Assembly: GCA_004563405.1 (NCBI GenBank)
Contig: SFTH01000003.1
Coordinates: forward strand, 1 to 64,000
Length of the DNA: 64,000 bases
Direction: 5' to 3'
From: a bacterium
GTDB lineage: Bacteria > Bacillota > Clostridia > Christensenellales > Aristaeellaceae
Part shown: piece after piece, positions 48,473 through 59,592 of the stretch
How the letters are laid out: every line of letters begins with the position of its first letter
Numbering within the stretch: the first letter of the stretch is position 1
The notes under the pieces: generated by a model
The model's database searches: none
Told to the model about the DNA's origin: nothing
The model's input: only the letters and a program-made list of their open reading frames with translations
Translations under genes and position numbers: made by a program

Positions 48473-50602
48473 ATGAAATTGGTTCTGACCGGGCCTGTCA
48501 TCCGTCGCCGCCTTGCGCTATTGATGGCCGTGTTTTTTGCGCTCTTTCTCGTGCTCTGCGCCCGGCTGTTTCAGTTGCAGATACTCGAGGCGCAGAGCCT
48601 TCAGATGCGCGCGCAGGCCCAGTGGACCAGCGAGAGCACCATACAGCCCACCCGGGGCCGGATTCTGGACCGCAACGGCGCGGTGCTCGCCCAGAGCGCC
48701 ACGGCCTATACGCTCTCCGTAAGCCCGCGGCAGGTGAAGGATCCGGGCCGCATGGCCCGCCTCCTCGCGCCCGTTCTGGATGTGCGGGAGGAGACGCTGG
48801 TTCAAAGGGCCTCGGACACCTCGAAGGGCGGCGTGACTCTGAAGCGCCAGCTTTCCCGGGATGTGGCGCAGGAGATCAAGGCGCTGATGGCATGGGATGC
48901 GGCGAGCGACGATCCCGTGCTGGGCGGGCTGTATCTGGAGGAGGAGAGCAAGAGATACTATCCCATGGGGGAGATGGCCTGCCAGGTCCTGGGGTTGACC
49001 ACCATCGACGGCGTTGGGCAGGCGGGGCTGGAGCAGGCGCTGGACAGCTATCTTTCCGGAAAGGCCGGGCGCGTGCTGGAGGAGATTGACGGCAAGGGCC
49101 GGGAGCTGGACTATTCCGCCAGCGAGTACATCGCCGCCGTGGAGGGCGGCACGGTGGCGCTGACCATCGATGCCTCCATACAGAGCTTTGCAGAGCGTGC
49201 GGCCCGTGAGGCGCTGTCCATGAACAGCGCAAAGGCTGTGCGCGTGCTGGTGATGGATCCCAATACGGGCGAAATTCTGGCCATGGTGAACAAGCCGGAC
49301 TACGACCTGAACGACCCGCCCCGGGACGATGTGGAGACCTTGACGGAGCGGATGCGCAACCGCTGCATCACCGACGCCTATGAGCCGGGCTCCACCTTCA
49401 AGATTCTCACCGCTGCGGCGGCGCTGGACAGCGCGCTGGTCTCTCCCGGCGAGGGTTTTTTCTGCACGGGCTCGATTCATGTGGACGGCGGGCGCATCCG
49501 CTGCTGGGGCCGTCCACACGGCGCGGAGACCTTCGCTCAGGCTCTGCAGAATTCCTGCAATCCCGTATTTGTGGAAATGGGACTGCGGCTGGGCGTGGAG
49601 CGCTTCTACGACTATCTGGAGGCCTTCGGACTGGGAAAGTCTACGGGTGTGGATCTTCCGGGCGAGGCGGGCGGCATACTCATCGCGGAAAAGAATGTCA
49701 AACGCGTGGATCTTGCGCGCATTGGCTTCGGCCAGTCCGTGGCGCTCACACCCCTGCAGCTGCTCTGCGCCACATGCAGCGTGGTCAACGGGGGGAACCT
49801 GATGACCCCCTACATCGTCAAAAGCATCGCGGACGGGAGCGGGGAGCTTCTTCAGACGGGTCGATCGACGGTTCGGAGCCATCCGATTTCGGCGGAGACC
49901 TCCGCGACCATGCGCGCGCTGCTGGAGGGCGTGGTGAAAGAGGGCGGCGGCAAGAACGCCGCCATACCGGGCTACCGCATCGGCGGCAAGACGGGGACGG
50001 CGCAGGTGTATGTGGACGGCGTCGTTTCCACGGATAAACACATCGGCTCGTTCGTGGGTTTTGCGCCCATAGACGATCCGCAGGTGGCCGTGCTGGTAAT
50101 CGTCGAGGAGGCGGATGTGCCCATCGACTTCGGCAGCGTAACAGCGGCGCCCTTCGCGCGGGAGATCCTGGAGCAGACGCTGATGTATCTGGGCATTGCG
50201 CCCCAGAGCGACGCGCCGGAGCCGGAGCAGGTGCGCGTGCCCCAGGTGACGGGCATGAACCTGACGGAGGCCGCCGCCGCCGTGAAGGCGGCCGGGCTGG
50301 ACTGCGTGTTCGACGGTGAGGGCGGCGTGGTGAAGGGCCAGCTCCCGGCGGCGGGCGCGGAGATGCCCGCGGGTTCGCTGATGATGCTCTATGTTGACAA
50401 CTTAACAGAAATCAGCAATAATGATAAGGTTACCGTACCTGACGTTTCGGGGCTCTCCGTTCTGGAGGCCAACCGGATGCTCAGATCCTACGGTTTGAAG
50501 CTACAGATTGAGGGCGGCGGCCTGGCGTCAAAGCAGGAGCCGGCCGCCGGCAGCGAGGTCTTTCCCACGGCGACGGTGAAGGTCTGGTTTGAACCGCCGT
50601 GA
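48473..50602 (+). CDS. ftsI: Penicillin-binding protein 2 / FtsI-type transpeptidase with two PASTA domains
   Basis: 709 residues. One N-terminal membrane helix is followed by a pedestal domain and the transpeptidase with Ser307-x-x-Lys (GSTFK), Ser361-Cys-Asn and Lys506-Thr-Gly. Two C-terminal PASTA domains follow (VPQVTGMNLTEAAAAVKAAG; VPDVSGLSVLEANRMLRSYG). It crosslinks septal peptidoglycan together with FtsW. PASTA-bearing forms are typical of PbpB/SpoVD of Firmicutes. Since only one gene is present, I take it as the division enzyme, though a SpoVD role in sporulation cannot be excluded. It starts 20 bases after ftsL. Confidence 0.94.
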   Translation: MKLVLTGPVIRRRLALLMAVFFALFLVLCARLFQLQILEAQSLQMRAQAQWTSESTIQPTRGRILDRNGAVLAQSATAYTLSVSPRQVKDPGRMARLLAPVLDVREETLVQRASDTSKGGVTLKRQLSRDVAQEIKALMAWDAASDDPVLGGLYLEEESKRYYPMGEMACQVLGLTTIDGVGQAGLEQALDSYLSGKAGRVLEEIDGKGRELDYSASEYIAAVEGGTVALTIDASIQSFAERAAREALSMNSAKAVRVLVMDPNTGEILAMVNKPDYDLNDPPRDDVETLTERMRNRCITDAYEPGSTFKILTAAAALDSALVSPGEGFFCTGSIHVDGGRIRCWGRPHGAETFAQALQNSCNPVFVEMGLRLGVERFYDYLEAFGLGKSTGVDLPGEAGGILIAEKNVKRVDLARIGFGQSVALTPLQLLCATCSVVNGGNLMTPYIVKSIADGSGELLQTGRSTVRSHPISAETSATMRALLEGVVKEGGGKNAAIPGYRIGGKTGTAQVYVDGVVSTDKHIGSFVGFAPIDDPQVAVLVIVEEADVPIDFGSVTAAPFAREILEQTLMYLGIAPQSDAPEPEQVRVPQVTGMNLTEAAAAVKAAGLDCVFDGEGGVVKGQLPAAGAEMPAGSLMMLYVDNLTEISNNDKVTVPDVSGLSVLEANRMLRSYGLKLQIEGGGLASKQEPAAGSEVFPTATVKVWFEPP

Positions 50603-50640
50603 GGGAGGAGCGCCTTGAGAAATTTACAGGGGGATGCCGA

Positions 50641-52098
50641 ATGAAGCTGGATGTTTTAACCGGGACGATCCCAGGCCAGGTTCGTATCGTCGGAGATCGG
50701 AATACGGAAATTCAGGATATCTGCATTGATTCGCGGAAGGTAAAGCCGGGCGATCTGTTCATCTGCACGCCAGGTTTGCGCATGGATGCGCACAGCTTTG
50801 CGCCCCAGGCCGTGCAGAACGGCGCGGCGGCGCTGCTGGTGGAGCGCGTTCTGGATTTGGATGTGCCGCAGGTGGTGGTGGAGGACGTTCGCCTGGCCAG
50901 CTCCTATGTGGCGGCCCAGTTCCACGACAACCCCGCGAAGAAGATGAAGCTGATCGGCATCACGGGTACCAAGGGCAAGACCACCACGAGCTTTCTCATC
51001 AAGTCCATCCTGGAGGAAGGCGGGAAGAAGGTCGGCCTGATCGGAACGGTGTGTTCCATGATCGGCGACGAGGCCATTCCGGCGAAGCTGACCACGCCGG
51101 ATCCGGTGGACACCCAGGCGATGCTCGCGCGCATGGCGGACGCGGGCGTGGAGTACGTCATCATGGAGGTGTCCGCCCATGCGCTCGCGCTGGACAGGCT
51201 CGCGGGCATGGAGTTTGAGGTGGGCGCGTTCTCCAATTTCTCCCAGGATCATCTGGACTTCTTCGAGACGATGGAGCGCTACTTCGAGTGCAAGATGCGC
51301 TTCTTTGCGCCGGATATGACGAAGCACATCGTCTACAATGCGGACGACGACAGCGTGGCCGCGGGCATGGAGCGGCTGGGCCGGGACGCCCTTCGCTTCG
51401 GCATCCGGGAGGGCAGCGATATCTATGCCAACGACATCGAGATCAACGAGTGCGGCACCAACTTTTTGATGACCTGGCACAAGCACTTCCGCGTGTCCAT
51501 CGCGCTGAAGCTGGCGGGCATCTTCAACGTGTACAATGCGCTGATGGCAGCGGGCATCTGCATCTGCCTGGGCGCGACGCCGGAGGAGATCCGCAGGGGC
51601 CTGGAGGACGTGCGCGCGGTGCCGGGCCGCATTGAGCTGCTGGAAACCGGGACGCCCTACCGGGTGATTCTGGATTACGCCCACTCGCCGGACAGCCTGG
51701 AAAACATACTCAAGGCCGTGCGGCAGACCACGAAGGGGCGCATGATCGCGCTCTTTGGCTGCGGCGGCAACCGGGACCGCGCAAAGCGCCCGCTGATGGG
51801 CGAGATCGCCGGAGAACTGGCGGACTTCTGCATCCTCACCAGCGACAACCCCCGGGGAGAGGACCCCATGGAGATCCTCGACGCCATCGAAGAGGGCATC
51901 CGCGGAACGGGCTGCGAATATGTGGTGATTGAAAACCGCCGGGAGGCCATCAAGTATGCGCTGATGAACGCGGCGCCCTCGGATGTGGTGATTCTCGCGG
52001 GCAAGGGCCACGAGACCTACCAGGAGATCAAGGGCGTGCGCTATCCCTTCAACGAAAAGATCGTTGTCGCGGAGCTGCTCCGGGAGATTCGGAAATAA
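50641..52098 (+). CDS. murE: UDP-N-acetylmuramoyl-L-alanyl-D-glutamate-2,6-diaminopimelate ligase
   Basis: 485 residues. The ATP-binding motif is TGTKGKTTTS (from Thr108). The amino-acid specificity motif D402-N-P-R405 marks meso-diaminopimelate users, so the wall is probably of the DAP type. It adds the third residue of the stem peptide in the cytoplasm. ATG 50641 follows a GGGGG site. murF, normally next, is absent and mraY follows directly. Confidence 0.96.
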   Translation: MKLDVLTGTIPGQVRIVGDRNTEIQDICIDSRKVKPGDLFICTPGLRMDAHSFAPQAVQNGAAALLVERVLDLDVPQVVVEDVRLASSYVAAQFHDNPAKKMKLIGITGTKGKTTTSFLIKSILEEGGKKVGLIGTVCSMIGDEAIPAKLTTPDPVDTQAMLARMADAGVEYVIMEVSAHALALDRLAGMEFEVGAFSNFSQDHLDFFETMERYFECKMRFFAPDMTKHIVYNADDDSVAAGMERLGRDALRFGIREGSDIYANDIEINECGTNFLMTWHKHFRVSIALKLAGIFNVYNALMAAGICICLGATPEEIRRGLEDVRAVPGRIELLETGTPYRVILDYAHSPDSLENILKAVRQTTKGRMIALFGCGGNRDRAKRPLMGEIAGELADFCILTSDNPRGEDPMEILDAIEEGIRGTGCEYVVIENRREAIKYALMNAAPSDVVILAGKGHETYQEIKGVRYPFNEKIVVAELLREIRK

Positions 52099-52125
52099 GG
52101 AAAGTACATTTGGAGGGAACAGAAG

Positions 52126-53136
52126 ATGCAGAGGCTGATCTGGACGATCATCGCGGCTTTTGGAATGACCATCGTCTTCGGGCCGATCGTGATCCCGTGG
52201 CTCAAGAAGCTGAAATTCGGGCAGACGATCTATGACCTCGGCCCGCAGACGCACAAGAAGAAGCAGGGCACGCCCACCATGGGCGGTATCATCTTCGCCG
52301 TTCCGGCGCTGATTGCGGCCATCGCGTTTTCCTACAAGGACAGCTGCACCGGCTACCTGCTGATGATCGTCGTGTCCGCGCTGGGCTTTGGCCTGATCGG
52401 CTTTGTGGACGATTTCATCAAGGTCAAGATGAAGCGCAACCTGGGCCTCACGCCCAAACAGAAGCTCGCGCCGCAGATTCTGTTATCCATCGGGCTCGCG
52501 CTCTGGGCGTACTTCACGCCCTCCATCGGCTCCTCGCTGACGGTGCCGTTCTTCAACGTGGAGTGGAACCTGGGCTGGGTCTACATTCCGGTGATGGTGT
52601 TCGTGCTGGTGGGCACGGTCAACTCCGCGAATCTGCTGGATGGCCTGGACGGCCTGCTGGCAGGATGCTCGATGATCGACTTCATTGCGATGATGATCAT
52701 CTGCATCACCATGGCTGCGGCGAACGGCGCGAACAGCTCGAACCTTCTGAACACTGCGATCTTCTCGGGCGCAATGTCGGGCGCGCTGATGTGCTTTTTG
52801 CGCTTCAACGGCTATCCCGCGCGCACGTTCATGGGCGACGTCGGCTCCTTCTTCATTGGCGGCGCGCTGGTGGGCGTGGCGATGGTCACGCGGCTGTCGC
52901 TGCTTCTGCCGATCATTGCGATCGCGATGTTCGTCTCCAGCCTGTCGGACATCATTCAGGTGGGCTACTTCAAGTACACCAAGCGCAAGACGGGCACGGG
53001 CAAGCGCGTGTTCAAGATGGCGCCGCTGCACCATCACTTTGAGCTCTCCGGCATCCCGGAGACCCGCGTGGTGACGGTCTACTACATCGTCACTGCCGCG
53101 CTGTGCCTCGTATCCCTGCTGGGCTTCGTGGCGTAA
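52126..53136 (+). CDS. mraY: Phospho-N-acetylmuramoyl-pentapeptide transferase
   Basis: 336 residues with about ten membrane helices. Catalytic Asp motifs are FVDDFIK and LLDGLDGL. The HHH segment MAPLHHHFELSG and the TMGGI motif near the N-terminus are diagnostic. It makes lipid I at the membrane from UDP-MurNAc-pentapeptide. The start follows GGAGGGAA. It lies between murE and murD without murF. Confidence 0.97.
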   Translation: MQRLIWTIIAAFGMTIVFGPIVIPWLKKLKFGQTIYDLGPQTHKKKQGTPTMGGIIFAVPALIAAIAFSYKDSCTGYLLMIVVSALGFGLIGFVDDFIKVKMKRNLGLTPKQKLAPQILLSIGLALWAYFTPSIGSSLTVPFFNVEWNLGWVYIPVMVFVLVGTVNSANLLDGLDGLLAGCSMIDFIAMMIICITMAAANGANSSNLLNTAIFSGAMSGALMCFLRFNGYPARTFMGDVGSFFIGGALVGVAMVTRLSLLLPIIAIAMFVSSLSDIIQVGYFKYTKRKTGTGKRVFKMAPLHHHFELSGIPETRVVTVYYIVTAALCLVSLLGFVA

Positions 53137-53224
53137 TTCAAGAATACTTCGGGGGCGGACGGCGCGGCGAAGGATCGGCGGCCGTGCCGCCCCTTTACGA
53201 AATTTCCGAAGGGAGAGATTTCAA

Positions 53225-54592
53225 ATGGCAAAGAGAGCGATGGTTCTGGGTCTGGCCAGGAGCGGCATTGCGGTCAGCCGCCTGCTGCTCCTGCGCGGCT
53301 ATGAGGTGCTGGCCTGCGATTCCAGGAACCGGGAGGATTTCAAGGGCGCTCTGGATGAAATCGAGGCACAGGGCGCGCGCCTCTGTCTGGGTGAAAAGGA
53401 GCCTGAGCGGCTTCTGGAGGGCATTTCGCTGTTGGTGGTCAGCCCCGGAATCCCGCCGGAGCATCCCATCATGGCGCGGGCCAGGGAGATGGGTGTGGAG
53501 GTCGTGGGCGAAATCGAATATGCCTATCGGGAGTCCACGGGCATGCTGCTGGCCGTGACCGGAACCAACGGCAAGACCACGACCGTCACCCTTCTGGGCG
53601 AAATATTCAAAAACGCTGGCCGACGCACCCATGTGGTGGGCAACATTGGCACGCCCTATTCCGGCGCGGTGCCGGATATGAAACCGGGCGACGTGACGGT
53701 GTGCGAGATTTCCTCCTTCATGATGGAGACCTCCTCCAAGTTCCATCCCCATGTGAGCGCGGTGCTCAACATCTCCGAGGATCATCTCAACCGCCACAAG
53801 ACGATGGAGAATTACATCGCGCTGAAGGAGCGCATCTTTGAAAACGAGGGCGCGGAGGACTTCGTGGTGCTCAACTGGGACGATCCCGTGACCCGGGAGA
53901 TGGCGAAGCATACCCGCGCAAAGGCGGTGTGGTTCTCCAGCCGCGAGATGGTGGAGTACGGCGCGTTTGTGCAGGACGGCATGATCGTCTTTGGCGGGGG
54001 CGCGAACCTGAAGAACGTCTGCGCCGTGGACGAGGTTTACATTCCCGGTGAGCACAACCTGCGCAATGCGCTGGCGGCTACGGCCATGGCCATGGTTTCG
54101 GGCGTGCCCGCGCCGGTCGTGCGCCATACGCTGCGCACCTTCAAGGGCGTGGAGCACCGCATTGAGTTCGTGCGGGAGCTGGACGGCGTGCAGTTCATCA
54201 ACGACTCCAAGGGCACGAACGTGGATTCCTCCATTCAGGCCGTGCGCGCCATGAAGCGGCCCACGGTGCTCATCCTGGGCGGCTATGACAAGCACACGGA
54301 CTTCACGTCCCTGTGCGAGGAGATCGTGAAGTGCCCCATCGAATCGGTGGTGCTCATTGGCGCGACGGCAAAGCAGTGCGAGGAGACGCTGGAAAAGGTG
54401 GGCTTCCACGAATGGGAGCACGCGGGCTACGACTTCGAGCTGGCCGTGAAGCGCGCCTTTGACCGCGCGAAGGAGGGCGGAGCGGTGCTGCTCTCGCCCA
54501 GCTGCGCAAGCTTTGACATGTTCGACGATTACGAGGCCCGTGGGCGCATCTTCAAAGAGATCGTGGGCCGCCTGGAGAGCCGGAAGGCTTGA
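53225..54592 (+). CDS. murD: UDP-N-acetylmuramoylalanine-D-glutamate ligase
   Basis: 455 residues. An N-terminal Rossmann-like domain (VLGLARSGIAVSRLL) is followed by the ATP site VTGTNGKTTTVTLLG, central motif SEDHLNRH and C-terminal INDSKGTNVDSSIQAV. It adds D-glutamate to UDP-MurNAc-L-alanine. ATG 53225 follows GGGAGAG by about nine bases. Its stop overlaps the TTG start of ftsW. Confidence 0.96.
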   Translation: MAKRAMVLGLARSGIAVSRLLLLRGYEVLACDSRNREDFKGALDEIEAQGARLCLGEKEPERLLEGISLLVVSPGIPPEHPIMARAREMGVEVVGEIEYAYRESTGMLLAVTGTNGKTTTVTLLGEIFKNAGRRTHVVGNIGTPYSGAVPDMKPGDVTVCEISSFMMETSSKFHPHVSAVLNISEDHLNRHKTMENYIALKERIFENEGAEDFVVLNWDDPVTREMAKHTRAKAVWFSSREMVEYGAFVQDGMIVFGGGANLKNVCAVDEVYIPGEHNLRNALAATAMAMVSGVPAPVVRHTLRTFKGVEHRIEFVRELDGVQFINDSKGTNVDSSIQAVRAMKRPTVLILGGYDKHTDFTSLCEEIVKCPIESVVLIGATAKQCEETLEKVGFHEWEHAGYDFELAVKRAFDRAKEGGAVLLSPSCASFDMFDDYEARGRIFKEIVGRLESRKA

Positions 54593-55758
54593 TCCTCCGG
54601 CCCTCCATCGGGGCAAAGGCCGCGGCAAACCGGCCGCGGAAGCATTACGGGAAGCTGCGACAGGTGGACAGGGGACTGCTGGTCGCCTTTGTGGCGCTGA
54701 TGCTCTGCGGGCTGGTCGTGCTCTACGCGGCGAGCTATTACAACGCGCAGGACAGGGGCAGCGCCCTCTCGGAGGTCTATTCCCAGCTGATGGGAATTGC
54801 GGCGGGCGCGCTGCTGATGCTGTTTCTGCTGCGTCTGGATTATCGGATTCTCGCAAGGGCGCAGATTTCCGGATCTCTGCTGGCGATCAGCGTCGCGCTT
54901 CTGATTCTGGTGGCAATTCCGGGCGTCGGAAGGCTGGTCAACGGTTCGCGGCGCTGGTTGCGCCTGGGACCGGTGAGCTTTCAGCCATCGGAGCTTGCGA
55001 AGTACGCGGTGATTCTGCATCTGGCGCGGCTCCTGAGCCGGAGGCGCTACGACGTGACCCGCTTCTTCCGGGGACTCGTACCGGCGCTGCTGTTTCCGGG
55101 AATCATGTTCCTGCTGATTCTGTTCCAGCCGAACCTTTCGACGGCCGGGAGCATACTGATCGTCTCCGCGGTGATGGTGATGGTGGCCGGCGCGCGGTGG
55201 TGGCATCTGGGCGTCGTGGCCGCCGGCGGAATTGCGCTTGGGACGTATTACGCCCTCTCGGAGGAGTACCGCCGCGCGCGGCTGATGTCCTTCCGGAATC
55301 CCTTCGCCTATCTGAGCAACGAGGGATATCAGCTCTCCCAGTCCCTGCTGGCCTTCGGCTCGGGCGGGCTGTTCGGCATGGGTCTGGGCAAGGGGAGGCA
55401 GAAGTACGCCTTTCTGCCCTATCCGGAGTCCGATTTCATCTTCGCCGTAGTGGGGGAGGATCTGGGGCTCGTGGGGTGCGTGGCGGTGCTCGCGCTGTTC
55501 GCGGCCTTCGTGTTCTTTGGCCTACGGGTGGCCATCCGCTGCCGGGATCGCTTCGGCAGCCTGCTGGCGGGCGGCATCACGGCGATGATCGGCGTGCAGA
55601 CGGTGCTCAATGTGGCGGTGGTGATCGGCCTGATGCCCACCACGGGCCTTCCGCTGCCCTTCTTCAGTTCGGGCGGCACATCCATATCCATTCTGATGGG
55701 CGCTGCGGCGATTCTGATGAATATATCGGCGTCGGAGCAGAGAGACGGAGACTTCTGA
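54589..55758 (+). CDS. ftsW: SEDS-family glycosyltransferase FtsW
   Basis: 389 residues with about ten membrane helices. Family motifs include SRRWLRLGPVSFQPSELAK, the catalytic Asp in PYPESDFIFAVVGEDLG and PLPFFSSGGTS. FtsW polymerises glycan strands at the septum with the penicillin-binding protein encoded upstream. The start codon is TTG 54589, forming a TTGA overlap with the murD stop; no ATG lies near the N-terminus. murG, often the next gene, is absent. Confidence 0.95.
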   Translation: MILRPSIGAKAAANRPRKHYGKLRQVDRGLLVAFVALMLCGLVVLYAASYYNAQDRGSALSEVYSQLMGIAAGALLMLFLLRLDYRILARAQISGSLLAISVALLILVAIPGVGRLVNGSRRWLRLGPVSFQPSELAKYAVILHLARLLSRRRYDVTRFFRGLVPALLFPGIMFLLILFQPNLSTAGSILIVSAVMVMVAGARWWHLGVVAAGGIALGTYYALSEEYRRARLMSFRNPFAYLSNEGYQLSQSLLAFGSGGLFGMGLGKGRQKYAFLPYPESDFIFAVVGEDLGLVGCVAVLALFAAFVFFGLRVAIRCRDRFGSLLAGGITAMIGVQTVLNVAVVIGLMPTTGLPLPFFSSGGTSISILMGAAAILMNISASEQRDGDF

Positions 55759-55776
55759 GCAGAGGAGGCGAAGCGC

Positions 55777-56514
55777 ATGGCCGGGCGGCGAAGGAAGAGA
55801 AAGTGGATCGCAATTCTTGTAATTCTGTTGCTGGCGCTGTTGGCTGCGTGGCTGCTTCGCAGCGTATTCGTGGTGCGCAGCTTGGAGGTGACGGGCAATG
55901 CGCGCACATCGGACGAGGAGATTGTGCGCGCCGCCCGCGTCCGATTCGGCGCGTCCATGCTTCTGGTGGACGGGGAAGAGATACGGAGGCAGGTGAACGC
56001 CACGGGCACGGTCTGCCTCGACCGCGTGGAGAAGCGCTATCCGGACACGCTGGTGCTGGAGGTGCATGAGCGTACGCGCGCGGCGATGCTGCTGCATATG
56101 GGCAAGATCCGGATTCTGGACGAGATGGGTTGCCTGATGGAGAGCGCGGAGGATGTGCCGGATACGGACCTGGTGTACGTCAGCGGCATGCGCGTGAGCA
56201 GCCTCGAGGTGGGCGAGCAGATGCGCGCGGCGGAGGGACAGACGCAGGCCTATTGCGCTGTGATGGGCGCGCTGCTGAGCCAGGGCGCAAACATCTACGT
56301 TTCGGAGCTGGATCTGAGCGACGTGAAGAATTTGCAGATCATTACCCGCACGGGCATCCGCGTGGAGCTGGGCGGCGTGGAGGACATGGAAAACAAGATC
56401 GCCTGGATGAAGAGCGCGGTGGCCGACCTGGAGCGCCGAGGAGAGGGCGGCGGCACGCTGGATGTGCGCAGCGGCAGCAAGGCTGATTATACGCGCCCCA
56501 CGGCCGCAAGCTGA
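55777..56514 (+). CDS. ftsQ: FtsQ/DivIB-type division protein
   Basis: 245 residues. A basic cytoplasmic start (GRRRKRK), one membrane helix (about 11-28), then a POTRA domain beginning VRSLEVTGNARTSDEEIVRAA, and an extracytoplasmic beta domain. It links FtsL and the penicillin-binding protein with the early divisome. ATG 55777 follows GAGGAGG. It is the last gene before a promoter region for ftsA. Confidence 0.9.
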   Translation: MAGRRRKRKWIAILVILLLALLAAWLLRSVFVVRSLEVTGNARTSDEEIVRAARVRFGASMLLVDGEEIRRQVNATGTVCLDRVEKRYPDTLVLEVHERTRAAMLLHMGKIRILDEMGCLMESAEDVPDTDLVYVSGMRVSSLEVGEQMRAAEGQTQAYCAVMGALLSQGANIYVSELDLSDVKNLQIITRTGIRVELGGVEDMENKIAWMKSAVADLERRGEGGGTLDVRSGSKADYTRPTAAS

Positions 56515-56627
56515 ACCTTTCAGACAAAATTGTAAGAATCCGCCGTATTTTGCGTGACAGCATCTTGGTCAAAATTCGAAACAATTTTGACACTTGCGAA
56601 AAAGCGCGAAATTCGGCGGTTTCGTGT

Positions 56628-56656
56628 TTGCATGTAAAATCAAATCCATGTATAAT
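56628..56656 (+). promoter_or_regulatory. Promoter of ftsA-ftsZ
   Basis: TTGCAT (56628-56633), 17-base spacer, TATAAT (56651-56656), 62 bases before ftsA. It lies in an AT-rich stretch unlike the surrounding genes. Confidence 0.85.
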
Positions 56657-56717
56657 ATGATTATATAGTAGTACCCCAAAGGGATAACCGAACGGATAAG
56701 GTGGGCGAACGACAGAT

Positions 56718-57911
56718 ATGAGCAAGACGCAAATTGCTGCCATAGAATTTGGTACGTCCAAGATTGTGACGATCATTGCGCAGAACGGCGGCATCGACCG
56801 CCTGGAGTTCCTGGGCATGGGCACGGTTCCGTACGACGGCTATCAGGACGGCGACTGGAACACGCCCGGCCAGATGATTCAGCGCGTGCGCGACTCCATC
56901 GCGGCAGCCGAGCTCGAGGCAAATGAGAAGATCAGGGAGATCTATGTGGGCGTTCCGGGCGAGTACATTCATGTGTGCAGCACGGAGGCGGAGGTCGAAC
57001 TGGGCGAGGAGGGCGTGACGGAAGCCGCGCTGGATCTCGTGCAGGATGCCGCCGCGGAGAAGCTGCAAATTGCCGATATGGGCGGCATGGTGCTGCACCG
57101 CTCTCCCGCGTGGTTCCAGGTGGACGACGGCAAAAAGACGATGGAGCCCAACGGTCATGGCGCGCGGCTGCGCGCGTGCACGTCCTTCATCGTGGCTGAC
57201 CCGCAATTCATTGAGGACGTCAAGGAGATTCTGGGTGCGCTGGACATCACCATTCTGGGCTTCCTTTCGCCCACACTGGGCGAAAGCCTGCTGCTGCTCT
57301 CCATCGATGACCGCGACCGCGTGTCCGTGCTCATCGACTGCGGATATCTCAGCACCGAGCTGAGCGTCATCCGCGGCGAGGCGATCATCTATCACGCGAT
57401 TCTGCAGATGGGCGGCGGACACATCACCTCCGATCTCGCGACCCAGCTGCGCATACCGATGCGCGCGGCGGAGCAGATTAAGCGCAACTATGTGTTCAAT
57501 CCGGATGAATTCGATCAGGATACCTTCGCGGAGGTCTATGACGCCCGCGGACGGCGGCTCACCTTCCCCCGGGAGGTCGTGAGTCAGTGCGTGGAGAGAT
57601 CCATGGACGAATTGTGCAACATGATTGACATGACGCTGAAAAACGACGCCCTGGAGCTCCTGGGCGCGCGTTCTCAGATATATCTGACCGGCGGCGGCAT
57701 CGGCATGATGCGAAGCGCCCGGGACTATCTCGCGGAAAAGATCGGCCGCCCCGTGAAGGCCGCTGCACCCAAGACTGCGAAAATGAACAGCCCCGTCTAT
57801 TCTTCGGCGCTTGGCCTGATGGATCTCACCTTTGATTCCATCGAGCGCCACGACGCTGCGGAGGAGGGCTTCGGCAGCAAACTCACCGGATTCCTGAAAA
57901 AGAGGAAGTAA
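56718..57911 (+). CDS. ftsA: Cell division protein FtsA
   Basis: 397 residues. Actin-like ATPase signature EFGTSKIVTIIAQ near the N-terminus, later DCGYLSTELSVI and YLTGGGIGMM, plus a C-terminal amphipathic basic helix (GSKLTGFLKKRK) for membrane attachment. It tethers FtsZ to the membrane. Its start has a weak ribosome site (GGTGGGCG). Its separate promoter allows expression independent of the mur genes. Confidence 0.93.
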   Translation: MSKTQIAAIEFGTSKIVTIIAQNGGIDRLEFLGMGTVPYDGYQDGDWNTPGQMIQRVRDSIAAAELEANEKIREIYVGVPGEYIHVCSTEAEVELGEEGVTEAALDLVQDAAAEKLQIADMGGMVLHRSPAWFQVDDGKKTMEPNGHGARLRACTSFIVADPQFIEDVKEILGALDITILGFLSPTLGESLLLLSIDDRDRVSVLIDCGYLSTELSVIRGEAIIYHAILQMGGGHITSDLATQLRIPMRAAEQIKRNYVFNPDEFDQDTFAEVYDARGRRLTFPREVVSQCVERSMDELCNMIDMTLKNDALELLGARSQIYLTGGGIGMMRSARDYLAEKIGRPVKAAAPKTAKMNSPVYSSALGLMDLTFDSIERHDAAEEGFGSKLTGFLKKRK

Positions 57912-57950
57912 AGCCGGATCGACAATCTATACGGACGAGGGGGATGCCTT

Positions 57951-59222
<1,272 letters not shown>

Positions 59223-59233
59223 GAAAAGCATTT

Positions 59234-59268
59234 CGAGGCTGCGTGGAAAGTGCGCGGCCTCGATTTTT
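59234..59268 (+). terminator. Terminator of ftsA-ftsZ
   Basis: CGAGGC (59234-59239) pairs with GCCTCG (59257-59262) with additional GCG/CGC pairing, followed by ATTTTTA, 11 bases after the ftsZ stop. Confidence 0.85.
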
Positions 59269-59284
59269 ACAATGAAAGAGCACA

Positions 59285-59585
59285 GGGCGATTGCCCCGCG
59301 CTGTGAATGTCGAAAAACCCCCGGGAGAGCGCGAGAGGACTTTAGCCCTTTCGCACTTTAATCGTACCCGGCGGCGTGTACGCCGGGGGCGGGCGATTTT
59401 TACGGCGGAAAATCTCATTTTCCAGAGAAAAAATCGGTTCCCTGCAGTCTCCGCGCTCGGAAATCCTTCAGGATTTCAGCGGAGGCTGGAGGGGGTGGCA
59501 GTGGCGGGGGAGAGACTCCCCCGTCCACCAGCCTGTCAAAAAGTCTTTTTTGACAGGCTGAGCGCGGGGCGATTGCCCCGCGCTC
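59285..59585. repeat. Hairpin-rich intergenic block bounded by an 18-base direct repeat
   Basis: The 18-base sequence GGGCGATTGCCCCGCGCT occurs at 59285-59302 and again at 59567-59584. Between them lie consecutive stem-loops: 59367-59387 (CCCGGCG/CGCCGGG), 59449-59484 (CTCCGC and GAAATCC nested arms), 59506-59522 (GGGGGAG/CTCCCCC), 59529-59560 (14 base pairs) and 59560-59585 (11 base pairs). No gene is credible here. It may be a small non-autonomous repeat element or a cluster of terminators for the minus-strand gene ending at 59593. Confidence 0.65.
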
Positions 59586-59592
59586 TTTGTGT

